Positions 54,894-63,690 of a stretch of DNA of 64,000 bases are shown piece by piece. The notes beneath the pieces are model-generated. The model did no database searches and was not told the DNA's origin. It saw nothing but the letters and a program-made list of their open reading frames with translations. Origin of the DNA: Parazoarcus communis (GTDB lineage: Bacteria > Pseudomonadota > Gammaproteobacteria > Burkholderiales > Rhodocyclaceae). Location: positions 2,976,001 through 3,040,000 of the forward strand of contig NZ_CP022188.1 in assembly GCF_003111665.1 (NCBI RefSeq), written 5' to 3'. A program made the translations under genes and the position numbers. The number at the start of each line of letters is the position of its first letter. The first letter of the stretch is position 1.

Positions 54894-55826
54894 ATGAGCC
54901 TTTCCGACGAAATGAACAATCACGCACTGGACGTGGTGATCCTCACCGAGGACCGCTATCTCAAGCTCGATACATCCGAATGGTATGAGGCGCAGATCGC
55001 GACCGAGGACGGGCTTGTCGCGCAGGCGCTCGCCGCACGCGGACTGACGGTCGGGCGCGTGAGCTGGTCCGATCCCGCCTTTTGCTGGCGCGACACCCGC
55101 GCCGCGCTGTTTCGCAGCACGTGGGACTACTTTCACCGCTTTGCCGAGTTTTCGCCGTGGCTCGACGCCGCCGCGACGCAAACCAGGCTCCTGAACCCCG
55201 CGGAGCTGGTGCGCTGGAATCTGGACAAGCGCTATCTGCGAGACCTGTCCCGTGCAGGCGTGAGCGTGGTCCCGACCCGCTATGCGGATGTCGGCGAGCA
55301 GCACACGCTTGCGGCGATCATGGACGCAGAAGGCTGGGACGAGGTCGTGTTCAAGCCCGTGGTGTCGGGTGCGGCGCGGCTGACCTATCGTGTCGGTCGC
55401 GATACCCTGGAGGCACATGAAGCGGTGTTTGCACGATGCCTGGCTGCTGAAGCGATGATGGTGCAGCGCTTTGAGCCTGCCGTGCTGGGCGAGGGCGAGC
55501 TGTCGCTGATCGTGATCGAGGGACGCACCACCCACGCCATCCGCAAGACGGCCGCAGCCGGAGATTTCAGGGTTCAGGACGATCACGGCGGCACCGTGCA
55601 TGCGCATCAACCGCGTGCCGAAGAGCGTGCCTTTGCCGAGGCCGCAATCGCCGCGTGTCCGAGTCTGCCACTCTATGCGCGGGTCGATTTCGTGCGTGCG
55701 GGTGACGGTGGTTTCCGTCTGATGGAGCTCGAACTGGTCGAGCCTGAGCTGTTCTTCCGCTTCCACCCGCCCGCAGCCGACGCGCTCGCCGATGCCTTGG
55801 CGCAGCGCCTTAAGTCGGGGGACTGA
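54894..55826 (+). CDS. ATP-grasp ligase of the RimK/glutathione synthetase superfamily
   Basis: A 310-residue protein with an ATP-grasp fold. Features are R-S-T-W-D-Y near 70-75, P-A-E-L-V-R-W-N-L-D-K-R-Y-L (about 100-113), V-V-F-K-P-V-V-S-G-A-A-R (ATP-binding Lys and loop, about 150-161), V-Q-R-F-E-P and the metal-binding E-L-E-L-V-E-P-E at about 280-287. Relatives include DcsG (cycloserine ligase) and many orphan ligases, so the substrate cannot be named. ATG 54894 was chosen; ATG 54912 is possible. It is a single gene between divergent and unrelated neighbours. Confidence 0.8.
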   Translation: MSLSDEMNNHALDVVILTEDRYLKLDTSEWYEAQIATEDGLVAQALAARGLTVGRVSWSDPAFCWRDTRAALFRSTWDYFHRFAEFSPWLDAAATQTRLLNPAELVRWNLDKRYLRDLSRAGVSVVPTRYADVGEQHTLAAIMDAEGWDEVVFKPVVSGAARLTYRVGRDTLEAHEAVFARCLAAEAMMVQRFEPAVLGEGELSLIVIEGRTTHAIRKTAAAGDFRVQDDHGGTVHAHQPRAEERAFAEAAIAACPSLPLYARVDFVRAGDGGFRLMELELVEPELFFRFHPPAADALADALAQRLKSGD

Positions 55827-56057
55827 CATCAAGGGTCTGATTGTCCTGTCCGATGGTGCGGGGCGGCAGATTATTTCCGTCAGCGGACGAACAGGGGAAA
55901 CTGTTTCGATGTTGCCCGTCTGTGCGCAGAATATCTTCCTCCTGGTGGTCTATCGTTGAGCTCGGGGCACGATCCTGCGATCATGCGGGCATTGCGCCGC
56001 AGGTCGCGCAGTGTCCTATGCGCATCGAGCCGGCGCCCCAAACAGGAGAGTGACGTG
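55827..56057 (+). promoter_or_regulatory. leader/promoter region of the basic amino acid transporter operon
   Basis: These 231 bp contain no credible gene. The strong ribosome binding site CAGGAGAG (56043-56050) serves the binding-protein gene. No clear -35/-10 or regulator palindrome was found. Confidence 0.4.
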
Positions 56058-56846
56058 ATGAAGAGAAGCTTGCTGCTGGCGGCTCTGCTGCTGGCCAGCC
56101 ACACCGTGATGGCCAAGGACTGGGACCAGATCCGCTTCGCCACCGAGGGCGCCTACCCTCCGTTCAACACCACTGCGCCGGACGGCTCCGTACAAGGCTT
56201 CGACGTCGACATCGCCAACGCGCTGTGCGCCGAGATGAAGGCAAAATGCACCTGGGTGAAGCAGGAGTGGGACGGCATGATCCCCGCGCTCATGAGCCGA
56301 AAGTTCGATGCGATCTCGGCCTCGATGTCGATCACCGCGGAGCGCAAGAAGAAGGTCGATTTCACCGACAAGTATTACGCCACACCGCTCGCGCTGGTGG
56401 CGAAGAAGGGCTCGGCCCTGAAACCGGATCTGGACAGCCTCAAGGGTAAGCGCATCGGTGTGCAGCGCGGCACCGTCGCCGACAATTTCGCCGGTCGCTT
56501 CTGGGCCGACCACGGCGTGGACCTGGTGCGCTATGCCAAGCAGGAAGAGGTCTACCTCGACCTCGGCGCGGGACGCATCGACGCGACTTGGGTGGACGCG
56601 CTGGAGGCCGACGGCGGCTTCCTCACCAAACCCGCCGGGGCGGAATACGATTTCGCCGGCAGCCAGGTCTTCGGGCGTAACGCCGAAGAGAAGGCGGTCA
56701 TCGGCGAAGGCGTTGGCATTGCCATCCGCAAGCGCGATTCCGATCTGCGCGACAAGCTCAACACGGCGCTGAAGGCGATCCGGGCCAACGGCACCTACGA
56801 AGAGATCCGCAAGAAGTATTTCCCGCACGACATCTATGGCGAGTAA
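56058..56846 (+). CDS. argT: basic amino acid (Lys/Arg/Orn/His-type) ABC transporter substrate-binding protein
   Basis: A 262-residue periplasmic binding protein, SBP family 3. A signal peptide (M-K-R-S-L-L-L-A-A-L-L-L-A-S-H, cleavage after V-M-A) is followed by I-R-F-A-T-E-G-A-Y-P-P-F-N, typical of ArgT/HisJ/AotJ. The ligand segment F-D-V-D-I-A-N-A-L-C and T-A-E-R-K-K-K-V-D-F-T-D are present. ATG 56058 begins the signal peptide. It leads a four-gene operon. Confidence 0.9.
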   Translation: MKRSLLLAALLLASHTVMAKDWDQIRFATEGAYPPFNTTAPDGSVQGFDVDIANALCAEMKAKCTWVKQEWDGMIPALMSRKFDAISASMSITAERKKKVDFTDKYYATPLALVAKKGSALKPDLDSLKGKRIGVQRGTVADNFAGRFWADHGVDLVRYAKQEEVYLDLGAGRIDATWVDALEADGGFLTKPAGAEYDFAGSQVFGRNAEEKAVIGEGVGIAIRKRDSDLRDKLNTALKAIRANGTYEEIRKKYFPHDIYGE

Positions 56847-56870
56847 GGCGTCCTTGTCCCGACTTCATTG

Positions 56871-57557
56871 ATGCTGCACGGCTACTCTTCCTCGCTGCTC
56901 GACGGTGCCTGGCTCACACTGCAGGTTGCCGTGCTGTCGCTCGTGCTGGCGCTGGTGCTCGGGCTTGCGGGGGCGTCTGCCAAGCTGTCCCGGATCAGGA
57001 TGCTGCGCGCGCCGGCCGTGCTGTACACGACGGTGGTGCGGGGCATTCCCGATCTGGTGATGATGTTGCTGGTGTTCTATGGCGGGCAGATCGGGATCAA
57101 CCAGATTACCGACTGGCTGGGCTGGGACTACGTTGACGTCAACCCGTTTGCAGCCGGGGTAGCCACCCTCGGCTTCATCTTCGGCGCCTATTTCACCGAG
57201 ACCTTTCGCGGTGCCTTTCTTGCGGTGCCGGCGGGTCAGCTCGAGGCCGGCTACGCGTACGGGATGAGCCGCTGGCAGGTGTTCAGGCGCATCCTGTTTC
57301 CGCAGATGCTGCGCCACGCGCTGCCCGGCCTCGGCAACAACTGGCAGGTCATGCAGAAGAGCACCGCGCTGGTGTCGATCATCGGCCTCTCGGATCTCAC
57401 CTGGCTCGCCGATCAGGCTGGCCGCAGCACGCAGCAACCCTTCCTGTTCTATGCGGTGGTGTGTGTCTTCTACCTGGCGATGACAGCGGCCTCGGGCGTG
57501 CTCTTCCGTTCGCTCGAACGGCGTTACAGCGTTGGCGTGAGGCGGGTGGCGGCATGA
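56871..57557 (+). CDS. hisQ: basic amino acid ABC transporter permease, HisQ type
   Basis: A 228-residue inner-membrane permease with about five helices. HisQ-like marks are G-A-W-L-T-L-Q-V-A-V near the start, T-V-V-R-G-I-P-D-L-V-M-M-L-L-V-F-Y-G-G-Q, and the EAA loop A-G-Y-A-Y-G-M-S-R-W-Q-V-F. A TTG at 56868 precedes the ATG; the ATG is preferred. Its stop overlaps the next start by four bases (ATGA). Confidence 0.9.
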   Translation: MLHGYSSSLLDGAWLTLQVAVLSLVLALVLGLAGASAKLSRIRMLRAPAVLYTTVVRGIPDLVMMLLVFYGGQIGINQITDWLGWDYVDVNPFAAGVATLGFIFGAYFTETFRGAFLAVPAGQLEAGYAYGMSRWQVFRRILFPQMLRHALPGLGNNWQVMQKSTALVSIIGLSDLTWLADQAGRSTQQPFLFYAVVCVFYLAMTAASGVLFRSLERRYSVGVRRVAA

Positions 57558-58279
57558 TCGAATGGGCTGTCATCACGGAGAATCTGCCGGAGTACGGTGC
57601 GGGCCTGTGGCTCACGCTGCAACTCACGGTGCTCTCGCTTGTGGCCGGCCTGCTGCTGGCCATCCCGCTGGCGGTATTGCGCACCTCGGGTCCGTCTGTC
57701 GTTTCCCGCCTGGTGTGGGCCTACAGCTATTTCTTCCGCGGCACGCCGATGCTGGTGCAGCTCCTGCTGATCTACTACGGCCTCGGCCAGTTCGAATGGG
57801 TTCAGGCGCGCTGGGCCGAGGGGAACGCCTTCTGGCTGATATTCCGCGAGCCCTATGGTTGCGCGCTGGTGACATTCACGCTCAACACCTGTGCCTACAC
57901 CACCGAGATTCTCGCGGGTGCGCTGCGTGCCACCCCGCACGGCGAGATCGAGGCGGCACAGGCCTGCGGCATGAGCCGGCTGACGATGATTCGCCGCATT
58001 CTCGTTCCGGGCGCCTTGCGCCGGGCGATACCGGCCTACAGCAACGAGGCCATCTTCATGCTGCACGGCACGGCCATCGCTTCCACCATCACCCTGGTCG
58101 ACCTCACCGGCGCGGCGCGTAACGCCTATTCGCAGCACTTCGCCCCCTTCGAGGCCTTCATCTTCGCCGGCGTGGTCTACATGTGCGTGACCTTCGCCCT
58201 CGTCGGCCTGTTCCGGCTTGCCGAGCGGCGCTGGCTGGGTCATCTGCAGCCGCGCAAGGCCGGGTCGGTCAAGGCCTGA
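57554..58279 (+). CDS. hisM: basic amino acid ABC transporter permease, HisM type
   Basis: A 241-residue permease paired with HisQ. F-F-R-G-T-P-M-L-V-Q-L-L-L-I-Y-Y-G-L-G and the EAA loop E-A-A-Q-A-C-G-M-S-R are diagnostic, and I-A-S-T-I-T-L-V-D-L-T-G-A is HisM-like. ATG 57554 is coupled to the hisQ stop; the longer frame from 57461 lies inside hisQ. Confidence 0.9.
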   Translation: MIEWAVITENLPEYGAGLWLTLQLTVLSLVAGLLLAIPLAVLRTSGPSVVSRLVWAYSYFFRGTPMLVQLLLIYYGLGQFEWVQARWAEGNAFWLIFREPYGCALVTFTLNTCAYTTEILAGALRATPHGEIEAAQACGMSRLTMIRRILVPGALRRAIPAYSNEAIFMLHGTAIASTITLVDLTGAARNAYSQHFAPFEAFIFAGVVYMCVTFALVGLFRLAERRWLGHLQPRKAGSVKA

Positions 58280-58306
58280 TCGACGCCTTTATTCAGGACG
58301 CATTTC

Positions 58307-59071
58307 ATGACCCAGCTTTCGGTCGAAGACCTTCACAAGCGTTACGGCGACCACGAGGTGCTCAAGGGCGTATCGCTCGACACCGAGGCGGGCGATGTCG
58401 TGAGCATCATCGGCTCCTCCGGCTCGGGCAAGAGCACCTTCCTGCGCTGCATCAACTTCCTCGAACAGCCTGACGCCGGGCGCATCACCGTCGGCGGCGA
58501 GGAGATCCGTCTGGTGCCCGACCGCAACGGTCACCTCAAGGTGGCTGACGCCAGACAGCTGCAGCGCCTGCGCACGCGGCTGGCGATGGTGTTCCAGCAT
58601 TTCAACCTGTGGGCGCACATGACGGTGCTCGAGAATGTCACCGAAGCCCCGGTGCATGTCCTCGGCCTCACCCGGGCCGAAGCGCGCGAGCGCGCCGAAG
58701 CCTATCTGGAGAAGGTCGGTATTGCCCGCTTCAGGGACAGCTATCCGGCCCATCTGTCGGGCGGTCAGCAGCAACGCGTGGCGATTGCCCGTGCACTGGC
58801 CATGGAGCCCGCCGTGCTGCTGTTCGACGAGCCCACCTCGGCGCTCGATCCCGAACTCGTGGGCGAGGTGCTGAAGGTCATGCGCGGCCTTGCCGAAGAA
58901 GGTCGCACGATGGTGGTGGTGACCCACGAAATGGGGTTTGCGCGCGAGGTTTCGAGCAAGGTGATGTTCCTGCATCAGGGGCTCGCCGAAGAGTACGGCC
59001 CGCCGTCCGAGGTGTTCGACAACACGCGCAGCGAACGCCTGCGTCAGTTCCTGTCGGGCAATCTCAAGTAG
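58307..59071 (+). CDS. hisP: basic amino acid ABC transporter ATP-binding protein, HisP type
   Basis: A 254-residue ABC ATPase. Walker A is G-S-S-G-S-G-K-S-T, the signature L-S-G-G-Q-Q-Q-R, and Walker [13 protein letters not shown], with H-E-M-G-F-A-R-E as the H-loop area. The HisP insert [10 protein letters not shown] is present, which favours the Lys/Arg/Orn/His branch over glutamine or glutamate importers. Its end is only 19 bp from the convergent DUF2894 gene. Confidence 0.93.
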   Translation: MTQLSVEDLHKRYGDHEVLKGVSLDTEAGDVVSIIGSSGSGKSTFLRCINFLEQPDAGRITVGGEEIRLVPDRNGHLKVADARQLQRLRTRLAMVFQHFNLWAHMTVLENVTEAPVHVLGLTRAEARERAEAYLEKVGIARFRDSYPAHLSGGQQQRVAIARALAMEPAVLLFDEPTSALDPELVGEVLKVMRGLAEEGRTMVVVTHEMGFAREVSSKVMFLHQGLAEEYGPPSEVFDNTRSERLRQFLSGNLK

Positions 59072-59090
59072 GGCGTCAGCGCGCGCTGTT

Positions 59091-59873
59091 TCAGGCTGGC
59101 TTGCCGCGGGCAGGTTTGCGCTTCTTCTCGCGTTCGCCGCGGGCAGGGCCCTTGGGCGCCGGGTTGCGGCTGCTGTCTGCCTGATCCAGCCAGAGCAGGG
59201 CGTCGACGTAGGACATGAACTGTTTGAGGTAGTCCGGTGCGATGTCGCGCATCAGGGTGAGCGACTGCAGCACGAGGAAATGCGAGTTCAGCGGGCCGGC
59301 GTTCTCGGGCGCCTGCGCCAGCGAGTGCGACAGCTGCTTGTCGACGCTGAGTTTCGACCAGGTGCTGCGGAAGTAGCGCATCGACTTCAGTTCGCCTTGC
59401 GCGTTGGTCGCTGCCGGGTTGCCAGGCACGAGGTCGCTGGTCTGCCCGCCTGCAGCTTGCGCACCGATATGGTCGAGGAGGGCTGTCAGCGGCCCCGCGA
59501 TGTCCGTTGTCTGCAGGCTTGCGAGCGCACGATGCAGGCCCGCGAAGTCGCCGGTGTCGGCGTGCTGTTGCAATGCATCGGCGTCCTGCGGAAACGCCTC
59601 CATGCCACGGGTGAGGGCGTCCTGCGCCGACAGGCTGGCACGCTCGAAGCGTTCGCCGAATGCGGACACAATCTCCGTCAGCCTGCGCTCAAGGATGCGA
59701 CGGGGGGCGCCGCGATGGTCTGCCATCCGTCGCGCCATGGCCTCGATGAAGCGCCAGCCGACGGGGTCGAAGCCCTCCGCGCCGCGCGCACGCAAGGCGT
59801 CGATCATCGCGTCGGGGGCGATGTGACCTGGCAGCTTGCCTGCCGCGGTACCGGATTGCCCGGCGTCACCCAT
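59091..59873 (-). CDS. DUF2894 family protein, last gene of the ZorAB-like operon
   Basis: A 260-residue soluble protein. An N-terminal domain (about 20-60) has F-D-P-V-G-W-R-F-I-E-A-M-A-R-R, and the C-terminal domain (about 170-235) has M-R-Y-F-R-S-T-W-S-K-L-S-V-D and L-N-S-H-F-L-V-L-Q-S-L, which I recognise as DUF2894. The tail (about 238-260) is a Lys/Arg/Pro-rich disordered segment that could touch nucleic acid or membrane (inference). ATG 59873 overlaps the OmpA-family stop by 8 bases, so the genes are translationally coupled. Function unknown. Confidence 0.8.
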   Translation of the reverse strand: MGDAGQSGTAAGKLPGHIAPDAMIDALRARGAEGFDPVGWRFIEAMARRMADHRGAPRRILERRLTEIVSAFGERFERASLSAQDALTRGMEAFPQDADALQQHADTGDFAGLHRALASLQTTDIAGPLTALLDHIGAQAAGGQTSDLVPGNPAATNAQGELKSMRYFRSTWSKLSVDKQLSHSLAQAPENAGPLNSHFLVLQSLTLMRDIAPDYLKQFMSYVDALLWLDQADSSRNPAPKGPARGEREKKRKPARGKPA

Positions 59874-60522
59874 TGGGCGCGGTGCTCCCTGTGGTGCGCG
59901 CTTTAGCCGACTTCGGCACCGGCGCCATCTCCACCCGCCGGTTCTGTGAGCGGCCCTCGGGGTCGGCGTTGGAGGCAACCGGCTGCTCCGGGCCGAAGGC
60001 CGCGGCGAAGATTGCCGAGGACGGAAGGCCCTCGTCGATCAGCGCGCGCGTCACCGTCAACGCGCGCTGGGCCGAGAGCTCGAGGTTATCTGCAAACTGG
60101 CGATTGCTCTCGCGCACCGGTTGGTCGTCGGTGAAGCCGCTCACCATCAGCATTTCGTCGCGGACACCGAGGTAGGCCGCAAGCGGGGGAGCGAGACTCT
60201 TGAGCAGCTGGCGTCCTTCCGGCTGCAGTTCATCGGAGTTCAGCGCAAACAGCACACTGCCGCTGATGCCGATGCGTCCGTTGTTGAGGGTGACCCGGCC
60301 GGCAGCCAGCGGGACGGCCAGCGCTTGTTCCAGCGCTTCGCGGCGCTGCTCTTCGATCTGGCGTTTCTGCACTTCGGTTTCCAGGCTGCTCATCAGCTCG
60401 AGCTGCACGCCGAGCACCCCGACCAGGATCAGCACGAAGGCACCCAGCAGGCCCGACATCAGGTCGCCGAAGACGGCCCAGACCGGCGCGGACTGCTCGA
60501 TGCCGGCGTCGATATCGTCCAT
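59866..60522 (-). CDS. OmpA-family MotB/ZorB-like membrane protein
   Basis: A 218-residue protein with one N-terminal membrane helix (about 14-38, P-V-W-A-V-F-G-D-L-M-S-G-L-L-G). Asp20 stands at the same place as the ion-carrying Asp of MotB and ZorB. A short coiled stretch (about 48-66, Glu/Gln/Arg-rich) follows, then an OmpA-like peptidoglycan-binding domain (about 75-205) with S-G-F-T-D-D-Q-P-V, L-S-A-Q-R-A-L and Q-N-R-R-V-E. It is 2 bp downstream of the DUF802 gene. Predicted to anchor and gate a motor with that protein (inference). Confidence 0.88.
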   Translation of the reverse strand: MDDIDAGIEQSAPVWAVFGDLMSGLLGAFVLILVGVLGVQLELMSSLETEVQKRQIEEQRREALEQALAVPLAAGRVTLNNGRIGISGSVLFALNSDELQPEGRQLLKSLAPPLAAYLGVRDEMLMVSGFTDDQPVRESNRQFADNLELSAQRALTVTRALIDEGLPSSAIFAAAFGPEQPVASNADPEGRSQNRRVEMAPVPKSAKARTTGSTAPNG

Positions 60523-60524
60523 CG

Positions 60525-62735
60525 TCAGCCCTCTCCTGCGAGCGAGGGCTGCTTGCCGGACAGCTGTTGCAGGTCGTCGACGATCTGCTTCTGCGACATG
60601 ATGCTCAGGTCGATGATCTCCCGCGCCTGGGCGACATAATAGGCAAGCTGCTCGTCGCTTCGGACCACGGACTTGTTGAGCGAGCCCTCGATGCGCTGCA
60701 GCGTCGTCATCAGCTTGTCGTTGGATTCGCTGAACAGCTGGACGGCGAGCCCGAAGGCTTCGCTCAGGCTTGCGACCTCGACCGCACCGCCGGTGATCTG
60801 GCTGGCCACCTCGCCCATCTTCGCGGACTCCGTCTCGATGCTTTCGGTGAGCCGGGCGCCGACGCGCTCCAGCATGGCGGCGGACGTGCCCACCAGGGCG
60901 TCGATCGCGGTGCGCTGTTCGGTGGAGGCGTGGTTGATGGCGTCAAGCAGGCCGCCCAGGGTTTCCATGATGCGGCTGCGTTCGGCCAGCAGCGCGTTGT
61001 CGCGCGCCATGCTGGCGGAGAGTTCCTGTCGCAGTTCGCCGATGACTTCGGCGGCGACGCGCGGGGCTTCCGCCGCGGTGTGCATCAGGCGCGCGACTTC
61101 ATCGATGGTGCCGGTCGCCTGCGCTTTTGCTTCGGCGCTGATGTCGCGCGCGGTTTCGCCCAGGGTGTTGCAGATCTGTTCCTGCTGGGCAAGCGTCCGC
61201 TCGCCTGCCTGCCGCCATTCCTGCTGCAGCGCGGCCGTCATGGCCTCCATCGCGCGCGTCTGAGCTGCCAGCCGGGCATCGTCTTTTGCGGCCAGATCCG
61301 CCTGCAGTGCCGAGGCGCTTTCGCCGAGTGAGGCGAGCAGGGTGGCCGAGCGACTGGCGAAGGTGTCGGCGAAGGCCTCCAGCGCGGTGTGCATCGTTGC
61401 AGTGAGCTTCTCGCTGGCGTCTTCATGGCGCGAGAGTGCCGTCGTCCAGGTGTCGGCCACGGTCGCCACGGTGGCGTCGAACCGGCTCGAGAGTCCGTCG
61501 AGCTGGGTCTCGACTGCGGCGGCCAGTCGGGCGTGCAGGGCGCCTGTTTCCTGTGCCATCGCGGCCGTCGTGGTGGCGAGCTCGCTGCGCAGCCCGGTGT
61601 GGGCCTGTTCCACCGATTCGAGCATGGCGCCCGAGCGCTGGGCGAAGGTGTCGGTATAGGCTGTCAGCGCCTGTTGCAGGCTGGCGCTGAAGCGCTCGCT
61701 GCTGCGTTCATGCTGGGCCAGTGCCGCCGTCCAGGTATCGGTCACGGTGCTCACCGTGGTGTCGAAACGCGCTGAAATGCCCTCCAGCTGCGTCCTGACC
61801 GCTTCGGCCACGCGTTCCTGCAGCGCGCTCGTTTCGCGCGCGATGCCGTCCATCGTTGCGGTGACGACCGGCTGGATGGTCTCGCCTGCAAGCCGGGCGC
61901 TCTCGGTCAGGCTGTGCTTGAGCGAGGTATCGACCGATGCGGCCAGGTCCGTGTACATGCCCTTGGTCTCGCTGTGGAAGCGGGTCTGCACGGCGAGCAG
62001 ACGTTCGTTCGACGCGCTGCTGTTGCGCTCCATCTGCGTCATCATCGCCTGCAGCTTGTCTACAAGTTCAGGCAGAACCTCGGCCTGGCGTTGCATGGCC
62101 TTGAAGGTTTCCTGACGCTGGTGGGTGAGGGAGAAACCGCGCAGGACGGTGGCAATTCGGGTGTCGAGTAGTTGCGCCGCGTTCAGGCGCGCGCGCCGGC
62201 ACAGCGCGGAGATCAGGCCCAGCATGGCCGACGCCGCGACACCGGCAACCGAGGTGCCGAACGCGATGCCGAGCCCCTTGACCGGCGCGGCGAGGGCGCT
62301 GCGGATGGTGTGCAGGTCGGTCGTGCTTTCGAGTGCGATCACCGCGCCATTGAGGGTGACCACCATGCCGAGAAAGGTGCCGAGCATGCCCAGCAGGACG
62401 AGCAGACCCACCAGATAGGGGGCGATGGCCGGGCCGGGCATGCCGGCGCGCTCGCCTTCGATGCGCAGGCGCACCGGATTGCGCAGGGCGGCAGGCAGGC
62501 GGCCGATCCATTCATCGGGATGCGAGAGGTCCCCGGGTATGGCGTTCAATGCCTGTGTCAGCGCGGTCGTGGCGCGATGGAAGCGAAACAGCTCCAGGGC
62601 GCCAATCGCGTAGACAACACCGATCAGGGCCGTCATGGTCAGCGCCAGGGGACTGGAGCCGATGTAACCGGCGCCGACCCAGGACACGGCGAGCAGGCCC
62701 ACGACAAAGGCCGCCACGCAGATGGTTCTATTCAT
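60525..62735 (-). CDS. DUF802 family MotA/TolQ/ExbB-like protein with long coiled-coil tail (ZorA-like)
   Basis: A 736-residue membrane protein. Four helices are visible: about 5-25, 31-50, 104-128 and 152-177. The third has L-L-G-M-L-G-T-F-L-G-M-V-V-T-L and the fourth L-G-I-A-F-G-T-S-V-A-G-V-A-A-S-A, the pore pattern of the MotA/TolQ/ExbB/ZorA channel family. Residues about 200-736 form a very long helical, coiled-coil tail with an internal 86-residue duplication (301-386 and 396-481, about half identical). This build, short channel plus long tail, is that of ZorA. The family name DUF802 is from memory. Its partner is the OmpA-family protein next door. Confidence 0.85.
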   Translation of the reverse strand: MNRTICVAAFVVGLLAVSWVGAGYIGSSPLALTMTALIGVVYAIGALELFRFHRATTALTQALNAIPGDLSHPDEWIGRLPAALRNPVRLRIEGERAGMPGPAIAPYLVGLLVLLGMLGTFLGMVVTLNGAVIALESTTDLHTIRSALAAPVKGLGIAFGTSVAGVAASAMLGLISALCRRARLNAAQLLDTRIATVLRGFSLTHQRQETFKAMQRQAEVLPELVDKLQAMMTQMERNSSASNERLLAVQTRFHSETKGMYTDLAASVDTSLKHSLTESARLAGETIQPVVTATMDGIARETSALQERVAEAVRTQLEGISARFDTTVSTVTDTWTAALAQHERSSERFSASLQQALTAYTDTFAQRSGAMLESVEQAHTGLRSELATTTAAMAQETGALHARLAAAVETQLDGLSSRFDATVATVADTWTTALSRHEDASEKLTATMHTALEAFADTFASRSATLLASLGESASALQADLAAKDDARLAAQTRAMEAMTAALQQEWRQAGERTLAQQEQICNTLGETARDISAEAKAQATGTIDEVARLMHTAAEAPRVAAEVIGELRQELSASMARDNALLAERSRIMETLGGLLDAINHASTEQRTAIDALVGTSAAMLERVGARLTESIETESAKMGEVASQITGGAVEVASLSEAFGLAVQLFSESNDKLMTTLQRIEGSLNKSVVRSDEQLAYYVAQAREIIDLSIMSQKQIVDDLQQLSGKQPSLAGEG
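61293..61835 (-). repeat. internal duplication within the DUF802 tail
   Basis: Two protein segments of 86 residues (coding bases 61578-61835 and 61293-61550) align without gaps at about 51% identity by hand count (44 of 86). The shared core runs A-V-x-T-Q-L-x-G then R-F-D and D-T-W-T. They lie in phase with the helical tail, so each copy would lengthen the rod. Confidence 0.75.
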
Positions 62736-62737
62736 TG

Positions 62738-63505
62738 CTATCCCGTTACTTCGTTATGGAGTGCCTCGATCAGGCCGGCAACCGGCTGCAGTCGAGTGTC
62801 CAGTTCTGCCAGCAGTACGGTCTGCATTTCCCTGCAGAACACCGCAAGCCACCCGCCGGGTTCCATCCAGCGCGAGGGGTCGTCCTCCGCCTGCGCTTCG
62901 ACTTGTGCCGCCTGATGGGCCGCGTACAAGTGCTCGAAGCGCTTTGCCAGCAGGGAGGTCACTGTCGACAGCAGGGTGCGTTCGCGCGTCGCCAGCGCCT
63001 GGTCGAGCACCGCATCCAGTGCGGCAAGGTGCTGGAGCGCGGGCGAGTGGCGCGACAGTGCCGCCCGCGCGCTGGTGCGCAAAGGAGCAATGCCTGCCTG
63101 CATGTCGCGCTGGTGCGCGAGGTAGTAGCGCCTGTAGGGCGAAAACTCGGCCGCGCTTTCCACCGGTGCATTTGGCACCGGGGTCGGCAATTCTATGCGA
63201 GCCTTGCCCGGCCTGAACACGCCATCGGCGACAATCGAATCTGCCAGCGCGGCGCGTACGCGGTCGAACTCCTCCCGCAGCGCTGCATACTCAGGCGACG
63301 CCGTGGCCGACCCTTGCACCGCGGCCCCCGATGTTCCCGGATTGAGCACCGAGTACAGGGGAAGCGCGTCCTTGAAGTCCAGCCACTGGCCGACTCGTTC
63401 GGCGAAGGACTGCCGGGACTCCGGAACGTCCTCTGCGGCCAGGTCCGCAAGCGCACGAACCAGCCCTGAGCGAGTGAAACTTGTACGCGGCAACGCTTGC
63501 GTCAT
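62738..63505 (-). CDS. DUF3348 family protein, first gene of the ZorAB-like operon
   Basis: A 255-residue soluble protein that I recognise as DUF3348 from its start (S-F-T-R-S-G-L-V-R-A-L-A-D-L) and from F-S-P-Y-R-R-Y-Y-L-A-H-Q-R-D-M, which is strongly conserved in that family. The C-terminal half is helical with W-M-E-P-G-G-W-L and F-C-R-E-M-Q. No membrane segment or nuclease motif is seen. Its stop is 2 bp before the DUF802 start. It may be a cytosolic adaptor for the channel pair (inference). Confidence 0.82.
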   Translation of the reverse strand: MTQALPRTSFTRSGLVRALADLAAEDVPESRQSFAERVGQWLDFKDALPLYSVLNPGTSGAAVQGSATASPEYAALREEFDRVRAALADSIVADGVFRPGKARIELPTPVPNAPVESAAEFSPYRRYYLAHQRDMQAGIAPLRTSARAALSRHSPALQHLAALDAVLDQALATRERTLLSTVTSLLAKRFEHLYAAHQAAQVEAQAEDDPSRWMEPGGWLAVFCREMQTVLLAELDTRLQPVAGLIEALHNEVTG

Positions 63506-63690
63506 ACCGGAAACCGACGCCAGACTGGCGAAAAAGGGGCAAGGCTACTACAAAGCGGCAGGCAGGTGAGTGCCGGGTGCGACGCACTTGCGACAGGTAA
63601 CATCTCGCAAGCCCGGGTGCGCGGGCGTTGCGGGGGGGTCAGCGCGTTCGCATCAACCGGCTGCCATCGCGCGGTATCGGCGCGACATGC
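63506..63690. other. promoter region of the DUF3348-DUF802-OmpA-DUF2894 operon
   Basis: This 185-bp gap separates the operon from the MFS gene. I see no ORF with protein character and no clear promoter consensus or terminator. Confidence 0.4.

Noticed and set aside
59091..63505. Calling the operon a Zorya defence system outright
   Set aside because: No ZorC, ZorD helicase/nuclease or ZorE HNH protein is present, and the flanking genes are transport and MFS genes rather than defence genes. Only the motor pair resembles Zorya.
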